Source: Bacteroidales bacterium (GTDB taxonomy: Bacteria > Bacteroidota > Bacteroidia > Bacteroidales > F082). Taken from it: DNA of 47,239 nucleotides. The stretch spans positions 1 to 47,239 of the forward strand of contig JAFYNK010000094.1 in assembly GCA_017548125.1 (NCBI GenBank), read 5' to 3'. Positions 1 to 10,000 of this stretch are shown piece by piece. Positions within the stretch are counted from its first letter, which is position 1. Each line of letters starts with the position of its first letter. The notes under the pieces are model-generated. The model ran no database searches. It was not told the origin of the DNA and worked only from the letters and a program-made list of their open reading frames with translations. A program made the position numbers and the translations under genes.

Positions 1-143
1 CATGCTTTATGTTTTTTCTTGGAATCTTTTCGTCTTTCTTTCAATCACATAGCTCGCTATGTTCTTTCAAGAAAAACAAAAATCTTCTCAAAGAAAAATT
101 CATAAATCATTTGCAAAGCAATTTATAGAAATCCCCTAAAATT

Positions 144-551
144 ATGAATTCTATTTATTTACCCATCTTTTCAAATGAAGAAGAAAAGAAGAAGATGAAA
201 ATCGAAGAGTTATCATTTGACTTTGCTAAAAGGATAGTTTTTCTTCGTAAACATCTGACAACAACTTCTGACAATAAGGAATTTGTTATTTCAAAACAAA
301 TTTTAAGATCAGGTACAAGTATTGGAGCAAATATAGCTGAAGCAGAGCATCCACAATCGACTGCTGATTATTTAAATAAAGTAAGCATTGCCTTAAAAGA
401 AGCTAACGAAACAAAATTTTGGTTGTTATTATTGAGGGACTGTAACTATATCTCCGAAAAAGAATCCGAATCATTATTATCAGACTGCTATAGAATTATT
501 AAAATATTAGTCACTATTGTCGGTAAAATAAAATCAAAAATAAAAAATTAA
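144..551 (+). CDS. four helix bundle protein (S23/IVP family)
   Basis: The 135-residue product belongs to the small S23-like four-helix-bundle family, recognised by the core LRSGTSIGANIAEA (about residues 55-68) followed by ALKEANETKFWLLLLRD. Family members are mostly helical proteins of unknown function, first known from intervening sequences in 23S rRNA genes but common as free chromosomal genes in Bacteroidetes. Here there is no rRNA nearby. The first ATG gives a lysine/glutamate-rich N-terminal extension; an in-frame ATG at 195 (MKIEELSF) matches the usual start of the family better, so the true start is uncertain. A second, diverged member of the family lies at the other end of the window. 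Confidence 0.85.
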   Translation: MNSIYLPIFSNEEEKKKMKIEELSFDFAKRIVFLRKHLTTTSDNKEFVISKQILRSGTSIGANIAEAEHPQSTADYLNKVSIALKEANETKFWLLLLRDCNYISEKESESLLSDCYRIIKILVTIVGKIKSKIKN

Positions 552-552
552 C

Positions 553-624
553 CTCAGTTCCTCAACTCCTCAGTTCCTCAACTCCTCAGTTCCTCAATTC
601 CTCAGTTCCTCAATTCCTCAATTC
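553..624. repeat. 8-bp tandem repeat, 9 units
   Basis: Nine consecutive 8-bp units of CTCAGTTC, CTCAACTC or CTCAATTC sit between the convergent genes for the four-helix-bundle protein and truA. Units alternate, giving a higher-order 16-bp period. It is intergenic; related 'ctcctaactcctcattcc' strings recur elsewhere in the window. Confidence 0.9.
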
Positions 625-628
625 CCAA

Positions 629-1360
629 TCAATACTCTACATTTTCCAAAAAGAGCGCATGCGCTGGCATTGAGGTTCCTGCGGAGCAGCGGTTTTTGTT
701 TTCTATCACGTCGCGGAACTGTTGCAGTGTAAGTTTGCCTCTTCCCACTTCGAGTAAGGTACCGACAACAGCGCGCACCATGTTTCTCAAAAACCTGTCG
801 GCTTTGATTTCAAACACTAGAAGGTCTTTTTCCTCAAAGAAACGAGCTGCCATTATCTTGCAGTTATTAGTCTTGACCTGTGTATGCAATTTCGAGAAAC
901 TCGTGAAATCGGTGTATTCAAATAATATATCGGCAGCCTTTTGCATCAGTTCGACATCAAGTTTTCCGTAATAATAATATGCATCCTGTGTATGGAAAGG
1001 ATTTTTGTATTGAGAGATATAATAATGATAAGTCCTTGATTTAGCATCGAAGCGAGCGTGAAATTCCGCATCCACTTCCCAGCATTTAAACACCACGATA
1101 TCTTCTGGCAAGAATATATTGAGACGATGAACGAACGACTCGCAGTCGGCTATCGTCTTTTCCGTATCGAAATGAGCGTAGAAGTTGCGTGCATGGACGC
1201 CGGTATCGGTACGTCCGCAGCCTGTAATGCTAATCTTCTCTCCTATCTTCAAACTGACACATTTTTCCAACTCTTCTTGAACAGAGACAGCGTCCGGCTG
1301 AATCTGCCAGCCATGATAACGAGTTCCGTTGTAAGCCAAATGCAAGAAATACCTTTTCAT
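629..1360 (-). CDS. truA: tRNA pseudouridine(38-40) synthase TruA
   Basis: TruA converts uridines 38-40 of the tRNA anticodon arm to pseudouridine in the cytoplasm. The 243-residue length is typical. The catalytic motif GRTDTGVHA is at residues 49-57 with the nucleophilic aspartate at D52; the opening YNGTRYHGWQ and the later RFLRNMVRAVVGTL block (around residue 190) are also characteristic. It is transcribed divergently from aat; a minus-strand -7 box TATTTTTG lies about 45 bases upstream of the start. The gene appears complete and ordinary. Confidence 0.96.
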   Translation of the reverse strand: MKRYFLHLAYNGTRYHGWQIQPDAVSVQEELEKCVSLKIGEKISITGCGRTDTGVHARNFYAHFDTEKTIADCESFVHRLNIFLPEDIVVFKCWEVDAEFHARFDAKSRTYHYYISQYKNPFHTQDAYYYYGKLDVELMQKAADILFEYTDFTSFSKLHTQVKTNNCKIMAARFFEEKDLLVFEIKADRFLRNMVRAVVGTLLEVGRGKLTLQQFRDVIENKNRCSAGTSMPAHALFLENVEY

Positions 1361-1403
1361 AATTCATAATTCACAATTCATAATGCATAATTATATTTTG
1401 ACA

Positions 1404-1411
1404 CAAAAATA
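1404..1411 (-). promoter_or_regulatory. -7 box (TATTTTTG) for truA
   Basis: A minus-strand match to the Bacteroidetes -7 consensus TAnnTTTG upstream of truA. No convincing -33 TTG was found, so this is tentative. The bases between it and truA consist of a short palindromic repeat of the 'aattcataattcacaattcat' kind. Confidence 0.45.
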
Positions 1412-1423
1412 ATAAAAATAATG

Positions 1424-1454
1424 TTGCTTTTTAGAAAATTATCGTATAACTTTG
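1424..1454 (+). promoter_or_regulatory. promoter of aat (TTG-N20-TAACTTTG)
   Basis: TTG at 1424-1426 and TAACTTTG at 1447-1454 are separated by 20 bases, matching the Bacteroidetes -33/-7 arrangement. The aat start codon lies 37 bases downstream. Confidence 0.7.
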
Positions 1455-1491
1455 TAACGACAAAATATTTATTAACCAAATATTTATTGCC

Positions 1492-2208
1492 ATGTCGATA
1501 TATCTATTAGCAGATGATGTTTTTGATTTTCCGTCTGCGAACCTTGCCACCAAAGACGGTCTTCTTGCCATAGGCGGAGACTTGTCGCCTGAGAGACTCA
1601 TCATCGCCTATTCATCAGGCATTTTCCCTTGGTATTCGGAAGGCGAGCCTTTGCTATGGTGGTCGCTCGACCCTCGTATGGTAATGAAACCTACGGAACT
1701 AAAGATAACGAAATCGTTAAGAAAGATGATTGATTCCAACAGATATTCATGTTCCATCGACACCAATTTCGACAAGGTCATTGAGATGTGTGCCAGCGTC
1801 GAGAGGAAAGACCAGGACGGAACGTGGATCTGTTCCGACATGATAGCCGCCTACAAGGAGCTGCATCGCATTGGTTTCGCTCATTCCGTTGAGACTTATT
1901 GCGACAACGAATTGATTGGTGGTTTGTATGGCGTTTCTATTGGCAGCGTCTTCTGCGGCGAGTCGATGTTCCACACCAAGACCGACGCTTCCAAAGTAGC
2001 CTTGAATCATCTGTGCGAGTTTTTAATCAGGAACAACTTCGACATCATCGACGTTCAGCAAGACACGCCTCATTTCAGGAGAATGGGAGCCTACACAATT
2101 CCCAGAAAAGATTTCTTGAAATTATTGAAGACATACGTCAAACATCCTTCATTGGTCGGCAACTGGGGCGACGGCACAGCAACATGGAAACAGGTAGTGA
2201 TTAGTTAG
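1492..2208 (+). CDS. aat: leucyl/phenylalanyl-tRNA--protein transferase
   Basis: Aat transfers Leu or Phe from aminoacyl-tRNA to the N-terminus of proteins starting with Arg or Lys, marking them for ClpAP-type degradation (N-end rule). The 238-residue protein has the family blocks GIFPWYSEGEPLLWWSLDPR (about residues 44-63) and GGLYGVSIGSVFCGESMF (about 142-159), then DVQQDTPHFRRMGA. The length is typical of the family. A well-spaced promoter precedes it, and it faces the operon of exported PEGA proteins across a shared terminator hairpin. Confidence 0.96.
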   Translation: MSIYLLADDVFDFPSANLATKDGLLAIGGDLSPERLIIAYSSGIFPWYSEGEPLLWWSLDPRMVMKPTELKITKSLRKMIDSNRYSCSIDTNFDKVIEMCASVERKDQDGTWICSDMIAAYKELHRIGFAHSVETYCDNELIGGLYGVSIGSVFCGESMFHTKTDASKVALNHLCEFLIRNNFDIIDVQQDTPHFRRMGAYTIPRKDFLKLLKTYVKHPSLVGNWGDGTATWKQVVIS

Positions 2209-2212
2209 GAGT

Positions 2213-2263
2213 GAAAAAAAACCGTTAGCTAATAGGCACTAATACAACCAATAGCAAACGGTT
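2213..2263 (-). terminator. terminator of the PEGA operon
   Basis: AACCGTTAGC and GCAAACGGTT arms (extending into ctaatagg/ccaatag) form a hairpin between the convergent genes aat and the PEGA/FISUMP gene. On the minus strand it is followed by eight T residues, so it mainly terminates the minus-strand operon. Confidence 0.7.
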
Positions 2264-2289
2264 CTTCATCAATTATTCATTCATCAGAA

Positions 2290-5220
2290 CTACTCCATAA
2301 CAGCACGTATGCTCAGACCATCATACCGCCATGTGTCTTCTAGCTCTTTTCTATAAGGTGAATAATATATATTATAAGCAACACCATTCCATCGAGAAGA
2401 AGGAGTTGATGTCCAATATTCCAATTCCACCCCACCTATATTATAATTTTTATTACCATATTCAATACAGCCAGCAGCAGGAAGGAAGATGTAATTGCCA
2501 TTAGGTCCTGTCACCTTATAACCTTTCACACCGTTTAGTTTAGTTTCTTCCCACTTACACTTACCCAACAACTCATGCATCTCAACCATTGTCGGCATTC
2601 GCCAGTCGCCGCCCCAGTTGGCTGTGGCTGCATCATACTTAACATTACCTGAAATATCACCCATGGTCTTGCAATACGTCAGACTATTTTTTTCCGTATA
2701 TCTACGCTTAGGCATTGTCTCACCCCATGCGAAATAATCACCATATTGTTCTGGAGCATTTGCACCCACATTGTATGTCGCCCATTTAACGCTTAAACCC
2801 AGGTCAACAAATTGACGGCCATTTGTCTTACGAAGTATTAGCTCCATATTTACAACACCAGAACAATGTTGATCAACCAATATATTCTGTGTTTGAAGAC
2901 CTTCCTTGTGATCTACCTTGACAACATGTGTACCGTATGCCAAAAGTATTTTCAATGGTGAATTACCAGCATAGCTTCCATCAACATATACCTTAGCGCC
3001 ATTATAGTTGGTATTTATAGTAATTTCTTTATAGTATTTCCAGTCCTGCACCTGTTCTATTGTCAAACATTCATCCCTCTTTACCGTAATAGATTTAGTC
3101 TTGGTTGGGAAACCAATTTTCATAAGTTTTAATTCATATTCACCTGTTTTAATTTTAGGTATAAGCAATGGTGTTGTACCATAGTGTTTGCCATTTATAT
3201 ACACATCTGCTCCCTCTAGAACATTTTTCACTTCAATGCTTCCACAAGCATCAATAACAGGACGCACAGGAATACCATATTCTCTATTTTCTTCATCAAC
3301 ATAGCTATCTTTATTCAATACATACGCATCTCCATTAAAATAATCATCAGTTGTAGAAGTCCAAAATAATATATTCCTACCTTGGACATATCTTCCAGAA
3401 ATATAACCTGTTTTCGGTATAAATATACTATTGCCATTAGGTCCTGTCACTTTATAACCTTTCACATCGTTTAAAAAAACCTCTTCCCAATTACATTTAG
3501 CATACAGTTCTATCTTCTCAGTTCTTGTTGGCATTCTCCATATTCCACCCCAGTTAGCCGTAGCGGCGTCATATTGTGCATTTCCTGAGATATCAGTCAT
3601 TTTTTTACCACAAGTCTTGCTATTTTCCTTCGAATATTCCTCTTTTGTCTCAGTCTCTCCCCAAGCATAATAGCCACCAGATTCTTCAGGAATATTGGCA
3701 CCCACATTACAAGTTGCCCACATGACGCTTAGTCCTAAGTCAACGTATTCGTGTCCGTTATATTCATTCCATTTGACATCAACTACATTTACATTTTTAT
3801 TTACATTACTTAAATTAATTCTTTTCAAGAGCGTCTTGCCATCACGTTCTATCTTAAGGTCATGATAGTCGTACGACACATTGACTTTCACGGGGCTAAG
3901 GCCAACATATTTACCGTCAACATAAACTTTATCGCCGTTTATTTCTGTTTTTATGACCACATCCTTTCCAGACTGGAGTTTCTCATTCAAGTTCAAGGTC
4001 TCGCCTTCTTTTATCGTTATCGTCTTTGTAATGGTAGCGCAGCCTTGTTTTTCCAACTTCAAGGTATGTGTTCCTATCAAAATAGGATCTATATATATAG
4101 GTGTCTGTCCGTAATTCTTTTCATCTATATAGACCGTTGCGCCAGATGGCGAGCTGCTGACGTTCAACATACCGTTTATCGCAACAGGAGTACCGAACAG
4201 CACATTTGTCTTTTTGCCAGCAACAAGTTCTATTGTTTTTTGCTCCGTCCTATAATTTGCCTTTCTCATCTCTACGACATGATTACCTTCAATGAGTTTT
4301 CCTGTCCAGTTGCCTTTTGACTTATACTCATCATCAATATACACCTCAGAAGAATTGTCTGCCACCGACACTGTCACATCAACAAAGACCGACAACATCT
4401 CCATATCAGCTCTTGTCGTTTCTTTATCATATACATCCACCGTTTTTTCTGTTGTCTTAAACTGGTCTTTAACTACTTTCACTTTATATTTACCGACGGA
4501 CATTTTATCCGACTTATACGGTGTTTCTCCCACCAGATTTTCATCGATATATACTTTTGCACCAGTCTCTTTACCTGTAGTGACATAAACGAATCCATAC
4601 TCTGGTACCAAACTTAAGTCCAAGACTTTTTCCTCATTTGTTATGGTAAGACTTCCTGATTCTGTATGAAACAGATTGCACTTCACTTTCCAGGTATGAG
4701 TTGAACCAACAGCAAGTTGTTTATGCACAAATTGTTTTCCAGCATATTCATTGTCGATAAATATTTCTGCATCTGGCTGATCCGTCTTAATGATAAGATA
4801 CGCATTTTCTGAAACAGAAGACATCGGCACATACTGCAGCACCATCTCATATACGCAATAGTCACATAATCTTTCTGGCAAGAGATATTTACATGTTCCG
4901 TAGTCTGGATGTTTTATATTGACGAAAGTAGCGGCTTCGGCTGAGATGTAAATCCACATCTGGCCTGTCTTTGGCACTTTTCTTATCTGCGTTTCTCTAT
5001 TACCGTTAAACAAAAGCTTCATTCTTTCTTGTTCCGGAATATTCTCCGTAGAAATCTTTATCAAAGCCATCGGCATCTCGTTGTCATCTTTATACTCTTC
5101 CGTATCTTCAATAACGCCGCCATGGACATGCTTAAAACTTCCTTCTTTCACTTGAAGCTGAGAGAAAGCGTTTAATGAAATCAATGCAAATAACACAAAT
5201 AAAATTCTCTTCATAACCAT
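2290..5220 (-). CDS. exported PEGA-repeat protein with two FISUMP domains
   Basis: A 976-residue protein with a signal peptide (MKRILFVLFALISLNAFS; M3 is an equally good start). After an N-terminal domain, about five PEGA-type beta modules follow (motifs such as KVYIDENLVGETPY, TVYIDEKNYGQTPI, KVYVDGKYVGLSPV), then a FISUMP module (YVDLGLSVMWATCNVGAN, YYAWGET, WRMPTRTE), two more PEGA modules, and a second FISUMP module (FVDLGLSVKWATYNVGAN, YFAWGET, WRMPT). PEGA modules are thought to bind surface polysaccharide or peptidoglycan; FISUMP is a Bacteroidetes/Fibrobacter surface-protein domain of unknown function. It is the last gene of a tight operon (12 bases after its neighbour). No C-terminal sorting signal was recognised. 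The binding role is inference. Confidence 0.85.
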   Translation of the reverse strand: MVMKRILFVLFALISLNAFSQLQVKEGSFKHVHGGVIEDTEEYKDDNEMPMALIKISTENIPEQERMKLLFNGNRETQIRKVPKTGQMWIYISAEAATFVNIKHPDYGTCKYLLPERLCDYCVYEMVLQYVPMSSVSENAYLIIKTDQPDAEIFIDNEYAGKQFVHKQLAVGSTHTWKVKCNLFHTESGSLTITNEEKVLDLSLVPEYGFVYVTTGKETGAKVYIDENLVGETPYKSDKMSVGKYKVKVVKDQFKTTEKTVDVYDKETTRADMEMLSVFVDVTVSVADNSSEVYIDDEYKSKGNWTGKLIEGNHVVEMRKANYRTEQKTIELVAGKKTNVLFGTPVAINGMLNVSSSPSGATVYIDEKNYGQTPIYIDPILIGTHTLKLEKQGCATITKTITIKEGETLNLNEKLQSGKDVVIKTEINGDKVYVDGKYVGLSPVKVNVSYDYHDLKIERDGKTLLKRINLSNVNKNVNVVDVKWNEYNGHEYVDLGLSVMWATCNVGANIPEESGGYYAWGETETKEEYSKENSKTCGKKMTDISGNAQYDAATANWGGIWRMPTRTEKIELYAKCNWEEVFLNDVKGYKVTGPNGNSIFIPKTGYISGRYVQGRNILFWTSTTDDYFNGDAYVLNKDSYVDEENREYGIPVRPVIDACGSIEVKNVLEGADVYINGKHYGTTPLLIPKIKTGEYELKLMKIGFPTKTKSITVKRDECLTIEQVQDWKYYKEITINTNYNGAKVYVDGSYAGNSPLKILLAYGTHVVKVDHKEGLQTQNILVDQHCSGVVNMELILRKTNGRQFVDLGLSVKWATYNVGANAPEQYGDYFAWGETMPKRRYTEKNSLTYCKTMGDISGNVKYDAATANWGGDWRMPTMVEMHELLGKCKWEETKLNGVKGYKVTGPNGNYIFLPAAGCIEYGNKNYNIGGVELEYWTSTPSSRWNGVAYNIYYSPYRKELEDTWRYDGLSIRAVME

Positions 5221-5232
5221 ATTATTTATTTT

Positions 5233-7053
5233 TTATTCCAAATCCTTCAAATTAACGAGTTCGTTTATATCAACCTTTTCAGGCTGCCATGCTCTCACAT
5301 GAATTACAGGACGCTGCTTGTCTCGAAGGTCAACCATAAGGAAAAGATAGCCGACATCGCCATAAGTCGTTGAATGATATTCTTGCAGAAGTCGTACGCC
5401 GAAGATGTCTTCTCCATTAATTTTACTTTCATCATTTGAATACATCTGACGCTTGAAGTCAGTCTCTGTAAACCTTATATTGATATATTCCTGCGACTTG
5501 AACACTCTAGACAATCTTTCGAAATAAGCGTTCTTATTCATTCTGAGCAGCTGTATTTCATTTTCAGAAAGGTTAAATTTCTTTATGTCTTTCACCTCGT
5601 CGTTATTTTTTTTAAGGACATGTCCTACGATAATGAGGGCGTCGTCGGAGAATATGCTTTCGAGATAATCGTAACGTTTAAGAGCATAGGCAGTCTGATA
5701 ATCTTCCAAGAAGCTTATGAGTGAGAGCCTGCAATTATTATCCCATCTGTTTTTACTTGCTATATCATTTTCTGCCACGGAAGACAGACGAAATGCCAGA
5801 GATGTTATGAGTTTGGTTTTGCTATCGAATCGGAACACCACTTCTCTGATGAAGGAAGCGTAATTCTTATACTCGAACTTAAGGTCTATATCACGGCATA
5901 TAGTTGTATTTTCGTATGTAATAAATTCATACTGCTGATTTCCAACGACAGAAATATTAGCATCTCTGACCAAGGTATCGAGCATAGCGTACGATTCTGT
6001 CGTAAAATATTTCTTCACGGAAAGATAATTTTTATCACGGAAAGCCTTTTCTAATTCCAGCATAACTTTAAGATAATACTTCTCACTTTCATTCAAAGCA
6101 TTAGGATTTGCTGCTGGCGGATTATTATTTCCTTTAAAATATTGAACATAAGGAGTTATGTTAATTTCTCTTTTTGTATTTTCCTTTAAAATTATTTTAT
6201 CCATAACATTAACTACATTATGAATTTCCGGATGAGCTATCATTTCATGAGAGAAGTCATATTCAATTTTAATGTCAAAATCTCTCATTCCCTTGTCTCT
6301 CAGCTGCACTTCAGCCTTGCCGTTGTTAGCCATCGTCCTAATGTAATCGTCGCCGTTATAATATCTGAACTGCAATCCTGAGACGTCGTTATCGTCAGCT
6401 CTTACATTAAGAATCACAGAGACACCTTCTTCATTAAATTCACCGGGGTTGTTTTTCGACACTGAGAAGGTGAAAGAATCCAGCACTTCCGATACTTTTC
6501 CTTGCAAATACTCATAAGCGAGCACCGTCTCATCATCTATTTCTATTTTCACGTTTTTACCTTGAGGATGAGCCACGCACAACATCATTCCCCAATAATA
6601 AGATCGAAGAGCATCCACCATCAGATGATCGTCTTCCTTTTGTTTTCCGTTATTAACATAACGTTGTATTTCGTCAACTCTCTCATCACAAATCGACTTA
6701 AAGTCAGCTTTGCTGATATATGCCATGCAAGAATACTCATCGTTTTTGGTATCTCTGACAACATTTATCATTTTGCGTTTATATGATATTTTAACTTCAA
6801 AAGTTTGCAATATCTTCATCATATACTCTTCAGGGTCAGACACTTGCAGCTCTACTGGAGAGAAGCTTGTTTTTTCAGCAATATTTTTCAGCATCAAATT
6901 CACAGCTGAGTTCTTTGCTTTCTCATAAGTGTCATAAACTTGACTTTGTCCCCAATAATAATCATTACTTTTCTTTATTTGATCTTTATCCTGCGCTTTG
7001 ACAGACACAGAAACAAACATCAAAAACAACACAAATATTTTTCTCATCATCAT
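5233..7053 (-). CDS. exported hypothetical protein, LPP20-like N-terminus
   Basis: A 606-residue protein starting with a clear signal peptide (KIFVLFLMFVSVSVKA, cleavage near A-QD). Residues about 25-140 (YYWGQSQVYDTYEKAKNSAVNLML, then SCMAYISKADF) resemble the LPP20/FlgT-type fold seen in many Bacteroidetes exported proteins, where an ALMOST-invariant 'Y..A...A...L' helix precedes a two-strand core. The middle holds a beta-rich segment (about 190-300) and the C-terminal half two NTF2-like stretches (LEKAFRDKNYLSVKKYFT and LEDYQTAYALKRYDYLESIFSDDALIIVG). It lies between two PEGA-domain genes with gaps of 9 and 12 bases and is almost certainly co-transcribed and co-functional with them. Function unknown; domain calls are by eye. 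Confidence 0.7.
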   Translation of the reverse strand: MMMRKIFVLFLMFVSVSVKAQDKDQIKKSNDYYWGQSQVYDTYEKAKNSAVNLMLKNIAEKTSFSPVELQVSDPEEYMMKILQTFEVKISYKRKMINVVRDTKNDEYSCMAYISKADFKSICDERVDEIQRYVNNGKQKEDDHLMVDALRSYYWGMMLCVAHPQGKNVKIEIDDETVLAYEYLQGKVSEVLDSFTFSVSKNNPGEFNEEGVSVILNVRADDNDVSGLQFRYYNGDDYIRTMANNGKAEVQLRDKGMRDFDIKIEYDFSHEMIAHPEIHNVVNVMDKIILKENTKREINITPYVQYFKGNNNPPAANPNALNESEKYYLKVMLELEKAFRDKNYLSVKKYFTTESYAMLDTLVRDANISVVGNQQYEFITYENTTICRDIDLKFEYKNYASFIREVVFRFDSKTKLITSLAFRLSSVAENDIASKNRWDNNCRLSLISFLEDYQTAYALKRYDYLESIFSDDALIIVGHVLKKNNDEVKDIKKFNLSENEIQLLRMNKNAYFERLSRVFKSQEYINIRFTETDFKRQMYSNDESKINGEDIFGVRLLQEYHSTTYGDVGYLFLMVDLRDKQRPVIHVRAWQPEKVDINELVNLKDLE

Positions 7054-7062
7054 TTAACTGTC

Positions 7063-10000
7063 TTATTTGTTATATCCCAACTCTCTTAATTTTTGGAAAG
7101 CATAATCATCGCCTTGTATTGCAGCTTTTTCGTACCATTCCACTGCCTTTTTAATGTTTCTCTCAACGCCTTGTCCAGTCTGATAGCAGTAAGCCAACAA
7201 GCACTGAGCCTTAGCGCTGCCTTGTTCAGCAGCTTTACGGAAGCAATCCACTGCGGCTGCATAGTTTTGTGCCACTCCCTGACCCAACTGATAGCTATTT
7301 CCAAGTATGCAAAGAGCGTCAATATTACCTTTTTCAGCTGTCTTTTTAAACCAATCCACGGCAATTTTATAATTCTGTTCCACGCCTATTCCATAGTAAT
7401 AACAAGAACCGAGTTTGAACTGAGCGTCAGGATTGCCCTGTTTAGCCGATCTGGTAAACCATTCTACAGCCAATCCGTAATTTCTTTCGACGCCTATTCC
7501 GTAATAATAATATCTAGCGAGATTATATTGCGCCACATCATCTCCGCCCATAGCTGATTTCTTGTACAATTCAAAAGCCTTGAAGAAGTCCATCTCCATA
7601 CCGAGTCCTTTTTCCATACAAATACCGAGAGCTGTCTGAGCCTTAACATTACCATTTTCTGCCGATTCAGAATACCATTTCAAAGCCATTTCAATATCTT
7701 CATCAACGCCATGACCGTTAAAATAGCAATTACCCAAGTCATATTGAGCTTCAGCATTACCTTGTTCGGCAGCTTTAGTGAACCACTCCACAGCCTGCAC
7801 AAAACACGTGTCAACACCTTGACCGTTATAATAACATTTACCGAGGATATACTGAGACTTCACATGGTTTTGGTCAGCAGCTTTTGCATACCAACTCACA
7901 GCTTCTTCATAGTTTCTCTCAACGCCTTCACCATTGAAATAGCTGTTAGCCAAATTAAACTGTGAAACGACATTACCTTTTTGAGCTGCTTTTGTGAACA
8001 ATTCGACCGCCATCGCTTTATCAGCATCATTATCTGACTTCAGATATATCGTAGCCAATGTATTCTGAGCGTCAACGACATCCTGTTCAGCGGCTTTGTT
8101 TAAGAGTTCCATTCCTTTGTTGACATCCTGTTCCAAGCCATATCCATAATAATAGCACAAGCCAAGGCCATATTGAGCGCCAGCATGTCCTGTTTTAGCT
8201 GCCTTTTGATAATATTCCACTGCTAATTCATAGTTTTGGATAACGCCTTTGCCTTCGTAGAAAATGTCACCCAACGACTTTTGCGCTTCGACATTACCTT
8301 CGTCGGCGAATTGCGTCAACAGGCCGATAGCCTTAACATAATCTCTTTCAACGCCTTCTCCGCGATAATACATAAGACCTAGCTTTCCTTGAGCTGATAC
8401 ATTTCCTTGAGCAGCAGCCTTTGAGTACCATTGTACGGCTTGTACATAATTCTTTTCCGTCACAACACCTTCATAATATAAATTACCCAAGGCGTTCTGA
8501 GCGTCAGAATTGCCAGCCTCTGCCGACACTTCAAAACAGCTTAATGCCATCACGTAATTCTGTTCTTTACCCAAAGCATTATAATAGCAATGTCCCAACA
8601 TATACAAAGCATTGGCGTTATTTTGTTCGGCTGATCTCTCATAGTAAATCACTGCTGTATCGTAACTTAGCTCAACTCCATATCCATAGAAATAGCAGTC
8701 GCCGAGACAACACTGAGCATCTGCGTTACCATGTTCTGAAGACTTCAAGAACAGCTGAACTGATTTTCCATAATCCTGTTCTGTTCCGTGTCCATTATAG
8801 TAGCAGCTAGCAAGATTATATTGAGCATCGACATCGCCCTGTTCTGCTGATTTTTGGAAATACTCAAATGCTTTTTTATAATTTTGCTTCACGCCCAATC
8901 CGTTGTAATAGCATAGACCCAAATTATTCATCACATCATAATAATCGTTATCGGCAGCTTTCTGATAATACAACACTGCCAACTCATAATTTTGCTCGAC
9001 GTCTCTGCCTTCATAATAAATATCGCCCAATTCCTTCTGTGCCTTTACGTTACCCTGTTCAGCAGATTTTTTCAAAAGCTCTATTGTCTTGCTATCATCC
9101 TGCGACACGCCCTTACCTTCAGAATACATCAGAGCAAGTCTTTCCTGAGCGATGCTATTGTTATGTTCAGCAGCCTTTGAATACCATTCAATTGCCATGT
9201 CATAGTTTTTCTCAACGCCTTGGCCGTGATAATAGCAATCAGCGATATAAACACAAGCTTCGACATGTCCATATCCAGCGGCAACATTAAAATATTCAAG
9301 AGCTTTTACATAATCATTATCAACGTCATTTCCCTCATAATGATTTTTTCCCAACACGAATTGTTCTTCCGCATAATCAGATACTTTTAACAATGTGTCG
9401 CATAACACCAAGGTCTCGTTTTCAGAAATTACTATCGTTTTTTTATGTTCAAAATAGCCGTTATTTTCTATTCTAACTTCATATTCACCAGGCATTACAT
9501 TCTTGATTTTCAATGGCGTTTTACCTTTAAGTTTATCATCGACATAAACATTAGCCTTTTTAGGCAAAGATTTGATTGTGAGATATGACTGTAAATCCTT
9601 AGATTTCATCATATCATCGGAAGCCATTTCACCAACGATTTTTTGTAAAGTATCAGAAATCCTGAAGGATTCATTTTCAGCTATTGATATAGTTTTATTT
9701 ATTTCCTCATAGCCTTTCTTTTCAATTCTCACCTCATATTCATCAGGCATCAAGCCTTTGATTTTCAGCGGAGTTGTTCCTTTCAGTTCGTCATCGACAT
9801 AAACATCAGCTTTTTTAGGAGTTGTCTCCACATGAAGAGAGCTCTTTGATTTTGGCGATTTTGTCTCTTTTGTTTCCTCTGCTGCGATTTCTTCTGGAGC
9901 TGCAATATCTGCGTTTTCATCTTCAGCCACAACGACTTCGTTTAAAGTCTCGTTAAGTTCAAAGGCCTCGTTTTCTGCTATTGATATCGATTTAAAGATT

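Noticed and set aside
7093-9290. several plus-strand ORFs opposite the Sel1 gene
   Set aside because: Their periodic sequence mirrors the Sel1 repeats on the other strand; they are shadows.
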